Positions 11,968 through 25,969 are shown, counted from the first letter of the stretch. The stretch is 64,000 nt of DNA from Pholis gunnellus (GCA_910591455.2 OU342809.1:20191427-20255426), one strand, 5' to 3'. Made by a program: numbers and translations. The notes: a model not told the origin generated them from the sequence alone.

Positions 11968-14413
11968 GGCTCACGCACAATAAGAGGAATCTTATGAGGC
12001 TGAAACAAGCGTGGAGGGATCTGCATCGCAAAAGAACTACAGTCCTGTGCCAACAAGCGTCTGCACGCATCACTTCCCTCACTCAGACTGACGCAAACAC
12101 ATTAATACATGCACACCCTGCGTGTATATTAGCGCGCTTAGCTTTTCTTCTCAGCACGTCTGAGCTGTAATGAGGACATTAGTTGCGAGGTGCCTAGCAT
12201 CACATCATTTGAAGGGGGGATCACACCAGCAACACAGCGATGACCTGCTTGGCAGACGGAGGGAATACATAATCAAACTCCTACAGTCTCAAAGACAATG
12301 GTGAGATGTTTCAAACAATGCTAGCCAGGAACAGCTTTGGATTTACATGATTTTCTTTGAGCTATAGAGTATATGAGATGGAAATATCTTAGCTGCGCCC
12401 CCCCCCTCCACCTCCACACAGCACATGTTCTAACTGGGGTTTGAGTATGCAGTGCATTCACAATGAAGCTACACGGATGGAAGAGCAATGTCTGCAGATG
12501 GCTTTCCGTCAAAAGTGAAGTATTTGGTCCGTCAAAGTCCGTTAATTTTAATCTCTAAAGAAAAAAAAGATGTTAAGGGTAATGCGGAAGCAAATTAAAC
12601 GAGCACAAGTTCGGCCCGGACGCGTTTAGCCGTACGCCGTTAGTAACAGTTGCTGAGGTTAGCACATTAAAGTGCAAGTCAGTCGCACCATGGGGAGTGC
12701 AACCATAATGGGGAAGATGGAGCCTGAACCCCTCTGTGGGTTCCCGATCAGCTACAAGAGCAACGGAGAGAGGGTTGATGGGTGGCATGTCGGCGTTGCT
12801 CCAACATTACAGGGTATGTGAATGGAAACAAATCAAACATGCTTAAGCACATTCAAATCGACGGCATCAGCCAGATGTGTAGATTACAGGGAAAGGGAAT
12901 AAAAAAAAAAACGGAGCCCATCTCCTTGATTCCCGCTGCTTTCAAATGGGATCAAACAATTACAGCAGTCATTTCGTACACATGGGCAATTATCTGTGCT
13001 TTACATGAATGAAATAAAAAAAACATGATCAAAATAAGATCAGATAAGAAAGTACAAAGTACTCCTCCGTATGCACAAGTTTTATTTTTCTTTCATTCTA
13101 TTTGTCTAGTATTTTCATTGTCATAGCACAAGAGATGCTTTTTTTTTTTGTATGGACTTTTGTGACGCGTTCCCTTTTGGGAAAGTGTTTGTTCGCTGTT
13201 CCTACAGTGAAATACACAAGTGTTTGGAAAGTTCCTTACTTTCATAATGAAACCAAAGTTGTTAGTGGGCAAGATGCTACCTCATTAAGTAAATATTGTC
13301 AGTGTGCAATATAACTATAGCAGCCCTAAATCTGGCAGCAGTTGTCCTTGCAGAAATGGTAGCCACTTATCAAATATAACTTTGTAAAAGCAGCGTACCT
13401 TTTATCACGCTACACTCATCGTTGAACCTCTACTACTTCAGGTGCCGGTTCTCCTCTAATAGCTCTTTTTGTACTTGTACATAAAGAATTATAAGTGGTC
13501 CTCGTTGGATGGAAGCTTGTGCAAATCCTCACCTATGCACCATTCTTCTCCTCTTGGAGATCTTTGCATAATGGAAGGCTGCACAGAATAGTTGCATATG
13601 AAGCTCTAGCGTAAGTTCACTCAGGAAGACTATACTCTTGCATGCCGAAAGCCAGTAGTTTATTTCTCATACATCTGCCAATCACTCCTCACGCATGCTC
13701 ACTCATAATTTCCTTGCTGTCGTTGTTCGGGGCTGTCAATCATGATATCAGCTGTTCTGATGAACTGGTCTCATCTATCCAACAGCGCAACGAAACAATT
13801 ACATCGTCAGCCTATCATCGTGCTGCTGGCTGATTTTAAATATGATTGTCTCTCTACCTTCAGTACGTTCATGCTGCTGTTACGCACCCCTCCACCTCCC
13901 CATCTCTGCCCAATCTTCGCAGATCCATCAGCTTCATCAACTTCATCATTGTATCAGCCTCATCATCCACCACCACCACCAGGGGGGTGGGTGGGGGGGT
14001 ATCTTGCTGCTGCTCAGGGCAGACGCCCCTCCATTACAAATCTCCCTGTAAAGTCCAAGCGCCAAAGATTCTGTCAAGATTTTATCATCACATATCATCT
14101 GTTCATAATAAACAATTATCTTTTCTTCATCTGACTTGTCTCTCCTGATTCAAATGATTTTGTCTGTGGATGATGGACATAAAAAGAGAATGGAATATGG
14201 TCGTTTGAGACTCAATTAGCTTCCAGAATATCAGCTATACTGCACATTTACACACCGCCTTCAACTGACAACTTTTAATAATCTATAAAATATCCATTTC
14301 TTACTTGTTTGGATGCTTGCAATTGTATTAAATCTAACTTATTGACGCTTTCTGCATCAATGTGTAAAGACAATGACCCATTTCATTCCTAAAAGCACCC
14401 AATCATAATGACA

Positions 14414-14415
<2 letters not shown>

Positions 14416-14447
<32 letters not shown>
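14416..14447. repeat. (TG)n microsatellite
   Basis: Pure GT tract of 32 nt in intron 5. Confidence 0.95.
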
Positions 14448-14451
<4 letters not shown>

Positions 14452-16862
14452 TAGTTTGGCAATTTGAAGTCAGAACTGAGGCATTGCATTCCTCACACGG
14501 CTCATCACTTGCCTGTTAGCAAAATGAGGAGGCTATATTGTCTATATCGCGGTTCAGAGCAAGAAATATGTATCTCCATTGAAAATTAGCATCTATGTGT
14601 GCAAGAGAACGCAGTGATTTCATTTGGAGGGTAAATTACTTATTAAAGGCAGGGAAAATTGGAGGAAATGGGCTCTGCTTGAGCCGCTAAAGCCGCTAGA
14701 GATGATAAACTCTGTGACCATTACCTCTGACCCGCCCCCACCTTCAGAGTGTAGATCTGTGACTACAATCCATCTTGTCTGCTAGCATCACAGGTCTCGG
14801 TGAACTCTCTCCTCTCATTTTCCTTTTTGCCCTGAGACTGTCAGTGAAGCTCGAGCAGGCCGTTTTGTTCTAAGGGCTGATACAATTACCACACATACTT
14901 TGACACCTCTCATGGTGGAGAGCTCGCAGTTTCGTTCTAAATTTAAAAAGTGTTATTTATTACGGATATTTATTCGTCATATATACACTTTGGTCTGCTT
15001 TATCCAAATGGGTGCTACCCTGTGAATATCTTCTCTTACTACAAATGGATTTCCTCAACCATGTGAGGCTTCTAACTGACAGGTTACTTGTATAGTGCCA
15101 GACTTATTACACTTTTCTTTTTTGAAACTGACACAACCTTGGTGTAAAAGGAGTGTGGCTCCATCCTTTTTCAGGCATGAAAAGGATTCAGAGCTCTTGT
15201 TATTCAACACATGGACAAGAGGAATCAGTGACACATAAAAGCCCTCTCCTAAATGTGCCAGAGACTCACATGCATGCTGACCCAAGCAAACATAGAGGAG
15301 GGTGTGTAATTGTAACTGTTCAAGGGGGGAATAGCTGAAATCCTTTGGCTTGTTTCAATCTGAATTTATGATAGAGCCAAACATTACATTCCTCACTTTC
15401 CTTCTCCTCTCCTCTCCCCTCCTCTGTCTCCAGGGAGACCTCCGAGCTTTGAGTCCTGAAAGGCCTTTGTGCAGAGATGAGAAGCCAGGTTGATTACAGG
15501 GGAGGGATATAGGCAGAGGTGTGAGCTGAAGCCCAAGTCAATTGGGCGGTTGGCTTATTGTGGCAGAAGCAGAGGAAAAGGTAGATGAGCTGAGAAGCCT
15601 TTATCACTGCCTTAAACGCCCGACGAGAGAGTAGAAAGGAAAAGTGGTGAAAAGGGGCCTCTAGTCATGCATATGGAAGCGTCTCCGTTGCCTTCCACTG
15701 CCATCGCCTCATTTCACATTCACCCAGCATTCAGCTCCTCCTGAGCCATTCAAGTAGCCCTCCCTGTGCTGGGGCGGCGCATTCAAAGGGGCTCTGCCTG
15801 CCTGTCGTTTTCTTAAGATCCCAGTGAAACGGCTCTGCAGCAGCTCCTAGGTGAATAGTTCCCAGAACCTTCCATACACTCCTGTGGCTCAGCCTTTATC
15901 AGCAGGCTGCGCTCCACCCATCAGAAGCCCGGCCCGGCCCTGCCCTAACACTCATCAGACAGTCTCCCCCAGGAAGGAGGGGTTTCTCTTCCTCAAGCTC
16001 TCCTCAATGCTCTCCCATGGACAAGAGCAAGGGAGGCATGATCTGATCACTGTGAAACCTCCTGAGCTGATTCACTGTGCAGTGATTTGGCAGCTCAGTT
16101 TGGAATGCCTCAACATAGAAGAACCCAAAGGTGGGTCAGTGGCATCAAAGACAAGTGTCAGTAAATGTGATCAGCTTAATGATGGTGGGAGGAACAGGAA
16201 GCTCGCTGTGCCAGTGACCACTAGATCTCAAACAATCACTATGGAATACAGTATATGCTTTATGAAACGACATATTGCATAATATAATAGCATTGTGTTT
16301 CTTATATTTGAATTGTGTTAAAGCCACAAAGACAAACATCACAGAGAGACAGCTTAATTGTATTATGTAGCACCCACAGCCTGTATAAGAAAAGCCCTTC
16401 TTTTCAATTTTCATACAGCTTCTTCTATAGTAAAGCGAGATGAGATAACAACAAAGGAATGCTTTTTTTTTTTTTTTTTTTTCTCAGCCTCCCAAAAGAA
16501 TATCCCTTTTTCCTCTACTCCTCAAGACATCAGCCTCCCTTAGAAACATCCGCAGGGATATGAGGTTGTTAATTCACCGGTCCTGTACACATCTGCTGCA
16601 TCAACCTTCAGAAGCTTGAATCATTCTATGCCAATGAAATTAAGCCGTGGAAGCAGGCTGTCAAGAAGGAAGCACAGCTGTCAAGTGTGTTTGGTGCTCT
16701 CACCATGGCTCACTGGGAAACACTTGAAAACCAACTGGGACTGGGTGAGAGTTTTCCTGCTGAAAGAGCACATTTTCTTCTTCGAAGTGAAACGACAACT
16801 TTGTGGAACCAAAGCTTAAAGTAGATAAACCGAAAAGTCCCCATCCTCCTCAACTCCTCCTT

Positions 16863-17058
16863 GGGGACGACCGTGGCTCACTGGGTTAAGACGTGTCCTG
16901 TGTCGAAGTTTTCCCGAGCAAGACACTGAACCCCTAACGGCTCCCCGGGCGGCTGTCATGGGCAGCCCACTGCTCCCTATATACAGGGATGGTTCAAATG
17001 CAAAGGGGGACAAATTTCCCCCTTAATGGGATCAATATAGTATAATAAATACAAAATA
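16863..17058 (+). mobile_element. tRNA-derived SINE
   Basis: This is a teleost SINE in the opposite orientation to cdh13. TGGCTCACTGGG at 16874-16885 fits an RNA polymerase III A box. A worn B-box-like stretch (tgtcgaagttttccc) follows at about 16901. The body contains gagcaagacactgaacccc and cagcccactgctccc, segments I recognise from widely dispersed fish SINEs. The 3' part has gggatggttcaaatgcaaag and ends in a simple AT-rich tail. The family name is not resolved, and no clear target duplication was found. Confidence 0.72.
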
Positions 17059-17119
17059 AAATATAGGATTAAGGCTTTGCCAAACTATTGTTAGCCACAC
17101 TAGCTGCTAGCATCTGTTG

Positions 17120-17410
17120 TTCTGTGGGTTAGTTGGTCCACCACATAAGTCCAGACTGAAATATCAGAACAACTCTAAGATGGATTACGATGAAATGTTG
17201 TGGACAGTCATTTGTAGTCCCCAGGGGATGAACCCTACATGATCCTCTAACTCTTCTGCAGAACCAGGAGGTTGACATTTGTGGTTTTGAGTGAAATTTG
17301 TACTATTAGATGGATTGCCATTGAATTTGTCACAGACTGAATTGTGATAACTTTTGGTAATACCTTAACTTTTCACCAAGCACCATTATCGAGGCAACAT
17401 TTGAATTTGC
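17120..17410 (-). repeat. Teleost interspersed repeat, copy A
   Basis: It contains words such as ttagttggtccaccac, gaggttgacatttgtggttttgagtg and ggattgccattgaatttg, which belong to a very common fish dispersed repeat. It is the reverse-orientation relative of the copy at about 53600-53960. It has no coding potential. The class is not resolved. Confidence 0.6.
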
Positions 17411-20400
17411 CCGACATTTTGGTTTTTGACCAAAACGCTGCAAAACTAATGATGTTTCCATGTTCATGTATCCATTCAATAAAAACATGATAGGATTTAT
17501 TGCAGGGCTGTTGTATTAGACTGCATTGGTTTTTAGGTGGATACCATAAGTGTATAATCATCATGGCCCAGGAAAAGAGAAGGTACGCACATTACAATGC
17601 TAAAACATGGCTAATGTCTGAAATACATGATACGATGATCCAAATGTGGACAACCACCAAAAAACATATGACTTGACGGTGCTACCGCTCCCAAATTGTC
17701 TTGACATGTCTTGTAATACGTACGGTAGGGATGTAATGGTGCATTGTTTGGTACAGGATGTGCAGCTCGGTAAGTCATTTGTTTCAGGTTTGGGACCCCC
17801 CCATCCCACAAATAAGTATCATAGTAGTCTATTGTAGTCTTGTATGGTCGCAACAGCATCTGAAGTACGCTGGCTGGTTGCTAAGACATGAATAAGGCAC
17901 ATCCTACACTCAAATCTTTGCATCAATGGAGATTTTTATTGAAAATGAAGCCTAAGCATGGCTCTTTGTGTAATCCATGTGTGAGCAACGCGCCCTAAGT
18001 CTGTGTAGTTCTAAAGTGTCAGTGTTATTGATTTTGAAACCATTCTTACTCGTCGTTATCAGCGTGAACATTTCAGAAGGCATACGTTTTCTTTAAAACA
18101 AATGTTAATGTGCTCTTCAGCAAACAGAACTGTTCTTTGAATGCTGGATTGTGTTGCATGCGGATTTCTTCGTCTGTCTCGTCTCCCAGAGCCACTGATC
18201 TGAAATGTTCCTCATTACATCAAAAGAACAGAAGCCCTTGGAATGTCAAAGAAGATATAAATAGATCGTCTTTGGAGGGAGAGAGATTGAACAAAAGATG
18301 GAAGGTGAGAAAGAGGGGGGGTGTTAAAAGTATAGAGCAGATAGAAAATGATAGAAGAGATCTTTCATTCAGCTGGCCGTCTCGTAAGATAAAAAATAAT
18401 CCTGCTTCAGAAAGGCGTTGAAAGAGTCACAAAGGCTCTCCCTGGTGTATCAATGGTACAAAATAGACCCGCCCCCCCCTCTCCTAAGGTATAATTCAAT
18501 CTCCTTTTGTCTGGCACTGAAGGTACTTTTTGGAGGGCCAGTGGAAAACTAGGCTTACCTATCTGCTACTCTCTTCGCTGCTTCTTCTGTAAGGTTTTAT
18601 ATTTGTCCTTAGAGGAGTTCTATATGCGGTGCACTCAGGGACCGTGATATGCCGTCAACAAGACAGCTGTGTGCAATTACTGCACAGCTACTTCATTTCT
18701 CTCTTTAGATAAAAAAAACAGTCATATCTTTTTGAAAAAAAACATGTTGGGAAATATAACATGAACAGTGGCGAAGGTGGGTCCGACATCAGATGAAGAA
18801 AAACATGTTGTGTGGTGTGTTCATTTCACATGTTTTACAACTCTGTGACTGTACTCAGCCAAAGATGATCTGTGGGGGAAGAAGCAACAGAGAGATAAGT
18901 CTGTCCCAGTGAAATGATCGAGCTGATCATGTCAAATTAATTTCAGGAGGTAAATTTCAGGTATATTTCATTCGTACCATATCAATAATTTAGGTTTTTT
19001 ACTTCATAGATTTGAATCAGGAGTTAACTTATATGTCTATGTGAGGTTGTGGGTTGAGTGTGCATCGGGCAGCTGTGTCAATAAGGTAAATATATAAGTA
19101 TTGGATTAAATTCGGTGTCTTCATATACTGAATATAATATATATTTTATAAGCCTGTATTTTCTATGTAACAATGCATGTCTATCTGCAGAATGCTGTGG
19201 AATACAGGAATATAAAAGGTTGTTGATTTAGACAGTTTGAAGAAAAGATGGGAGTGAAACTTTGGATGCAACTTCCTGCGTGTTTAGTGATCCTACACAC
19301 TTGACCAAATGACTCTCAGCAGACACAGGAGTGGGTGAATAATTCATGTGTTTTCATTTTTAGATGGTCAATCATTCTCAGCAATGACTTGGTCTCTTCC
19401 TACTGTATTTACTGTTGCAAATTCCCTCAGGATAGATTGTAATAATCTAGTGACCCATTGCAGTCCATTTCCCCGACTTTTGTGGTCAACGCCATTTCAG
19501 TGGAGAGTGTTTCTGTCTCCAGGCTCTACAGCTGAAAGTGGAGCTGCCCCTGAACTAAAGTGGAGTGCATTAGGGGTTGTGCCATGTGGCTCAGCAGGCG
19601 ACGGACAGGCTGAATTAGCAGCGATAATGCCTGAGGCAGAGCAACAGGGCACTCACTGTGTAATCAGGTTAACTGCAGAGCAGGGGCATAGCAGTTTGTC
19701 TGCAGGGGTTTCAGGGGGTTTCTGGAAGGACAGCAGGAGAGTGACACAGCTCTCAGAGTTGAATGATCATGACCTGAAGGAAGGCTTAAAAACAAGAAAC
19801 CAATCTGAGGAAACTTGAGAAAAATCTCTCTGAGCTGCCACTGCAAAAATGGTTTCAAAGAAAGTTATTTTCTGTCATTCGATTTAATTGAACGTTACTT
19901 ATATCCGTTTCATCATCCTCCATCATCTGTCTCTCGTTAACAATGGGGTTGTTTGAAACACCAAGCTTCAGATGCAAAGGATTGTTTTTGTTATTGTGTC
20001 TCTGACACAGGAAGAGAGTGTTGCAAACATAGATAACTAGACAATTATGCATGTGAAATGAATTATAGACCAGCGGTATAATCATCGGAGCGCAACGGAG
20101 TGTGAGCCTGTGGCATGAAAGTATTGTGGTCGTATTTCTTAAAGGTAAGAGCTATTATGGGGGCTAGAGGTTTGCTTGCTCGGGGAGTAGCTGCTGCTGG
20201 TGTTGATAGTGTGCGTGTGTGTGTGGGTGTGTCCTTTATCTCATGCCCACATACAGGGACTAAGTGCACATCAGGCCTGTTTTCCAGTGTGCAGGGCAGC
20301 GTATCCTGCTCTCTAAAGCTCAGGAAATTACAGTCCAGCCAAGCAGAAAACAGGAGCGGGATTTGGACAACAGGCTTCACCTGTCTCAGGCCTCAGGCTC

Positions 20401-20816
20401 ATGAAGTTACACCTATACTGTAAATGAGGAAGGCATTGGATTGCGGAATGAAACAGTGGCGTTTGTCCGTTGAAGGGTGTGGGTGTGCATATGTGCAAGC
20501 TGTGGTACAGAACATGCAATATGTATTGTTTTTTTTCATTAAATTGAAAAAATAGCTTTTTTAATGTCTTTTATTCTTCTTACTATTCCCCAATGTTCTC
20601 CTATTTCATCGGCCTTTTCTCACTTCCCTGTGGTCCATTGTTCTTTCCTCTCTGCTCCTCGCAATGCAGCCCGTTCTCTTTCAAGTCTGGAGGCACACCG
20701 CCCCCAAATTATTCATTATTCATTTGCCAGCAAATAGAAGAACTGCGGTCATTTAGTTAATAACCGTGTGGACCAGACTCCCAGCAGTACGCCCTTCAGT
20801 GACACAGTAGCTTCAG

Positions 20817-20824
20817 TTGAAGAG
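20817..20824. repeat. Left target-site duplication of the hAT element
   Basis: The octamer ttgaagag directly precedes the left inverted repeat. It pairs with ttgaggag on the right side with one mismatch. Confidence 0.75.
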
Positions 20825-21373
20825 TAGTGGTGCAACGGATCATAAAACTCGGATCGGATCACGGATCAGAGTCATGGATCGGATCAGCACAAAAGAAGAA
20901 AAAAAAGGGAGAAAATTAAACTTTTAGAGATCCCTGATCATGTTTTTTTTGCTACCGATACTAATTTCAGATCATTGATGATCCATATTGTTGTTTGATC
21001 ACAGCAGCTGGTCTACAAGGCTCCAGACTAAATGTTTTTGCCACCGTCCAAAAATCATTTCAACCACTCTGAAGTCTTAAATTAGTTTTTTTCCTCATAA
21101 AAACACACAATTCAAATGATAAGGAAATAAAAGATTTATCGATTAAAACAAATCTTGTCATTATGTAGTTTGAATGACATAATCTGCTCAGAGCTTAGTG
21201 TAAACAGGTTATAGTTCCTCCTCTAATATCTATTTGATATTGCTGTGAAAACTTCTCCTTCATACAAATGGATTCATTCAAGTTTCTCACCAAAACTACA
21301 TTTTACAAGATCACATGTGAACACATCGTGAAAACGTTAGAATTTACCTTTGCCCAATACTCATTTTTTTCAT

Positions 21374-21446
21374 TGAACAGAGCCTGAACGCATCATAATG
21401 TAACTGAACAGAGACTGAACGCATCATAATGTAACTGAACAGAGCC
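21374..21446. repeat. 31-bp tandem repeat inside the hAT element
   Basis: Two full units start at 21374 and 21405, each beginning tgaacagag and ending aatgtaac. A partial third unit starts at 21436. The units differ at one position. The short spacing suggests slippage after or shortly before insertion. Confidence 0.85.
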
Positions 21447-21632
21447 TTCGTTCTCCTCGTGTCAATTTCAACACGGATTGGTTGTTTAAAATGAAACACT
21501 AACAGAGATCGGCGACTAGAAAAGCATAAATGATCACCTGATCGCATATTTTACTGAATATTGACGGATAGCGATCGTGAGTAAAACTTTATTTCACACT
21601 GTGGTGGTTAACATTATACTGTGTAATTAATC

Positions 21633-21650
21633 CGCGGTTCACGAACCGCG
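21633..21650. repeat. Palindrome near the right end of the hAT element
   Basis: The arms cgcggttc and gaaccgcg are separated by two bases, giving an 8-bp perfect stem. It lies about 50 bp inside the right terminal repeat and could be a subterminal binding or cruciform site. Confidence 0.75.
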
Positions 21651-21700
21651 AGGGAGGATCCGTACCGATCACAGATCATCCGTGGTCCGTTACACCACGA

Positions 21701-21708
21701 TTGAGGAG
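21701..21708. repeat. Right target-site duplication of the hAT element
   Basis: The octamer ttgaggag directly follows the right inverted repeat. It differs from the left copy at one base. Confidence 0.75.
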
Positions 21709-24700
21709 TGATGTGAACGGTGCGCTCAGTTATATATTTCCTACAGAAACACATTGTTTCTGGTTGGTTATCAACTGAAACCACAGAAAAAAACACATAA
21801 AATCCCAAACATGCATCACCTAAAAAAGAAGTCATTTGTTTTTCTCTCCATCCACTCACACGCTGCCTTCCTCCTGCTCTTTCTTCAGTCTGGTAGTTTA
21901 TAATATGTTGTTAAAGAGGCAATGCTTCCATTTGTGTGATTAAGGGTGATGTTTTCCATTTATAAGAAATAGGCAAACTGATAAAGCTATTACACTGACA
22001 TGTTTAATGTGTGGAATATCCTGTTTTTATGCATTAAATCCAATAAATTAGATAGAGCTTGTATTTAATATTGCGATGTGGTTCCTGCTGCTTTCCATTA
22101 AATGTTGATAAATTGCGGCTTTTTCCTCTAAACGCATTTCAACGTATTTTTTCAAAGCTTTTAGATCACAGCATTTCACATGCCAATTGGCTTCATTATC
22201 ATTTTATTCTCTTGATTTCACAGCTCCTTAAATCTTTGCCTCGTTTGATTTTACATTTAGGCCCTGGGGCTGTACAAAAAGAAAATAATATTTATAAAGA
22301 TGTACATAAAGATGAGCAAAAATATCCAAAGACATATACACAGAGATATACATTCACACGCAGCTATATCCACACATACCCACACAAACACAAACAGCAG
22401 AGAATGTATCTACCCGAAGGGTCAAATGTTTGCTTTCACCTACACTCCCCTTTTCCTTCACCTCAGCAACATGACGGATTAATCAACAATACTCTCTCTC
22501 TGACACGTAAGCCAGAAGCAGGAGAAAAAAGCCACAGTGGAGCAGGTATAAGCCAAAAGCACAGATAGAAAGCAAAGCTGTAAAATATGATTAAACAACA
22601 AATCCGTGAGATCTGTGCCTTGTGCAGCAAAGGTATACGGATGAAATCCTGCAAGGTTGCCAAATTAGCAAATTGTGTGAATTATTTGTTCTGCATGTCT
22701 GCAAAAATGAAAAGCCTGAAGCAATTTAATGCTTACACTGTTAGGAATTTAATACATTTCTGCGAGGTCCTGGCCCGGAACGCTTAGCATCTTTGCACTG
22801 TATGTATGCTTAAAGAGAGGATTGGTTTATATTATCTGTTATTTTTAGACAAAAAGGGGGCAACAGTGGGGCATACTTGTAAGGGGAATGAACATTTCCG
22901 GAGTTTTAGGGACTCAGGAGATAACCAGCATGCTGTCAACAGATCCCTTATTCCCCAACCGCACTATTCATTCATGTACTTCACTCTACTGTGCAGCACA
23001 GGAGACAGCAGTGAGCAGCTTAACGGTCAGCTTTTCAATGCACACAAATGACATGTTTTCTAAGTGTGCACCATGACGTGCACGGGTCAAGGGCTGTCTG
23101 AAATGCTGTCAAGCGCTCTCGTTTGAATAGATTGTAGCGTGTGCAAAGAGTGAATAAAACGGATTGTTTTTGGATGCCACAGCTGTTAGCAGCTGTCTGT
23201 CTGGACTTGCTCCGATCGTTTGTTGTTCTTATCGAGTGTCTACCCTTTTTAAAATTCCATACATTTTAAATCTCACATGAATGATTCAAAAGTAAATATT
23301 ATAATCATTCCAATATAGCCATGAGTTTCTTTCTGCAACAAAAAAAAAAAAAAAAAAAATGTTTTCACCATAAAGACAGTCAGAGATCACAGCCAGAGTC
23401 ATTTCCACTTGAGTGATCTCTTTGAAGATGCCACAGTTTGATGTCTACGCTGTCAAAAATAAGAAAATGTAGGTAAAAATGTATCTATACAGTTTGACAA
23501 CCTGACAAAAAACTGTTGTGAGGGGACAGCTTTGCAGACTTTTTAAAAACTGAAATATTTAAAAATCTAAAATTCAAAACAGCCGTCAACTCGCAGCTTG
23601 GACTTTGCAGAGTTGAGATAGGTCCGTATGGCTTTTTTTCCGTGGGCCCTTCCTTTGTCGCTGTGTACTGTGGCTTGACAGACAGAATATAGGGAGCAGA
23701 GTATGGTGCCTTTTAGATCTGCTGTCAAAGGACATCACAAGGGCGGATGCTGCTTTCTACTGCCAGGCGCAGGGCTGCAAACACCGGGCTGTGAAAGCAC
23801 ACAGCTCAAAGAAGGCAAACCAAAAACCTCACCAGGAACAAACACTGGGCGTGAGATGACTTTTTAAGTTTGATTTGAATCAAATTCTATTATTTCAAAT
23901 AATGAACACACGGTGTGAATATAATCGCGCTGCAACCAGAGACTCTCTGGTCTTTGTTAGTATAACTGTCTATTCTTTCGCTCGGAGCTCACAGTGTGAA
24001 TCGCAAATAAAACAGACTTTTTAACCTGACAATAATGTCCACAGCAGCATTTGTAGCTGTATGCTTTTTGTCCACCATAAATATCAGCACTTTCAAGGTA
24101 AGCACGTACAAAGGACTCGCCACACTTATTGTTGCGATGACCTGCATTACTGAGGGTCGTCCTTCTACCTGTGTAAACAAGACTGTTATTTATCGCTTCA
24201 CGTTCTATCCTTCCTCTGTTCTAAGCCAATTAGGGCTCTTCCCCGCCACTCTCGACCCGACCCAAGCTTGTCATAACCGCAGTGATGAGCCCCCGTACGC
24301 CTCCCGCTCCCTTCCTCCCCATTTTCCATCTCATTAGCATTCATTTTCACCCTAATTGAGCTTAATAAGAAAATAATGTTTGACATTAAATCCTTGTGAA
24401 CATGTGGCCACGCTGATCGGCTGTGTCTGCTTGTTCTTCCACAGCAACTGTTTACTTTGTCGGGGGTTTGTTTGCTTGTTTTGCCTTGCTTGTCGTTCCC
24501 GTAACAGCCTGTTTAGAATTCTCAGCTCCGGTCCGTCTGGATCTGACCCCTCGCCCGTTGCAACGCTGAAGTAAGACTGTGCTTTTCTGAAAGGTGCAAG
24601 ATCCGAGATTGGGAGCATTGCGATTGCCTCTCAGCATGGCGACGGCAAACAGTGCAAACCGCGGGGAAAGTGGTGTTTAGCTGAGGGGGGGAAACGGAGG

Positions 24701-25969
24701 GTGGCTTCTACGTTTGCGTGACAAAGCGAGCGATCGGGACGACGTTATCAGCTGGTACCGCTGTATGAGAGTCCAGAATGCCGATCAATCGTCGTCATAG
24801 CGTAAATTCGGACGGAGATGGAAATGAGGGCAACGGAAGGAAGCGCCGTGTTTGTTCAATGCAACCTTGGATGACTGAACAGCAGAATATGGACACATTG
24901 TCGTGCATTGAAAAAGACACTAAAAGAAGAGTCTGGACCTTAAATATATAGGCAAGGCATCTGTGTTGACTTGCAGCCGGCTGCACAGGCACGAGGTTGA
25001 CATATAACCCTGAACATATGGAGCCACACTCTGATAAGAGAAAGATGTTATCTACATCCAAAACAACACCTTCTGTTATACCTTAAAGCAGGGCCTCGAG
25101 CACAAACAAGATGGTGTTCCATCATCTCTCTTGATGGATAATAGACTTGACATTTACTGACATTTCCTTTCAAATGTTACTTCAAAAACATCTTGGATTG
25201 GAGAATTATATCATGAACATCTTACATGTTTGTGTCTTGGTGGGACCAATTTTGAAACATGTCAACATCTCAGACTTAAATGCAAGGTTACCTTTGAAGC
25301 ACTGATGTGTGATTGAGGAAAACAGTGCTGTATATCCAGACCTGCCAACTCTGACCTGACAATCTTTTTACCATTTTGGTGACCTTAACGCACCAGATGG
25401 GAATCACATCTGTCGGCACAATGATTGACTGTATATACTTTGCCCACAAACGCAAGACAGGACATCATTTGCGTACATGCAGCAGTCCATCGGAATAAAA
25501 AATAAGGGATGAGCTGATGTGAGAATTCTTGATACCAAAAACTGATTGTTTGCAAAAATATTAGTTTGTCTTTGTGCCTGTATTCGTCCATTTGTCTTTC
25601 TTCTGCCTAAACCATCTAAGGAACACTTAGGCGGAAGGTGGAAAGGTGAAAAATAAATACACAGGCTTTACTGATTTGGGAGCCTTCCTGCAGCAACTCC
25701 TAGGTCCACACAATTTGTATTGGTCGGCTATAGAGAGTCTATTGGTAGAAGAACAAACAATGACCCCAGTCTAATGTCTCAATTGGCTCAGCTATATTTT
25801 TTTATCCATTATATTGGTGGAAAACAAAGACAACTGTCCTCTTTTTTTGTGGAAAGTAACAATTGATACTAGTGTACTCTGATGTCAAAATGCATGCCTG
25901 CTACGCAACATGTGTACAGGTTGGCAGGTGTGTACATCTAAACTTGCAATAACACATTGTTGGTCTCTT

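Larger units (their letters stand above)
20825..21700. mobile_element. Non-autonomous hAT transposon, 876 bp, with TIRs
   Basis: The left end reads TAGTGGTGCAACGGATCA. The right end, reverse-complemented, reads TCGTGGTGTAACGGACCA. The two agree at 14 of 18 positions. The element is bracketed by ttgaagag (20817-20824) and ttgaggag (21701-21708), a 7-of-8 match that fits the 8-bp target duplication of hAT transposons. Subterminal GGATC/GATCC words are repeated near both ends, as is common for hAT transposase binding. There is no transposase reading frame, so it would have needed a helper in trans. Internally it has a 31-bp tandem repeat and a near-perfect palindrome near the right end. The mismatches in TIRs and target duplication suggest an old insertion. 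Confidence 0.85.

Noticed and set aside
17725..17800. Possible second hAT end (gggatgtaatggtgcattg)
   Set aside because: It resembles one terminal repeat but I found no matching opposite end or duplication, so it is not listed as an element.
19348..19818. 156-codon open frame on the plus strand
   Set aside because: No recognisable domain, no splice or promoter context, and located in the middle of intron 5. Composition resembles the surrounding non-coding DNA.
22059..22568. 169-codon open frame on the plus strand
   Set aside because: It runs through a low-complexity ACA/CAC-rich stretch, has no family motifs, and sits inside an intron. Chance frame.
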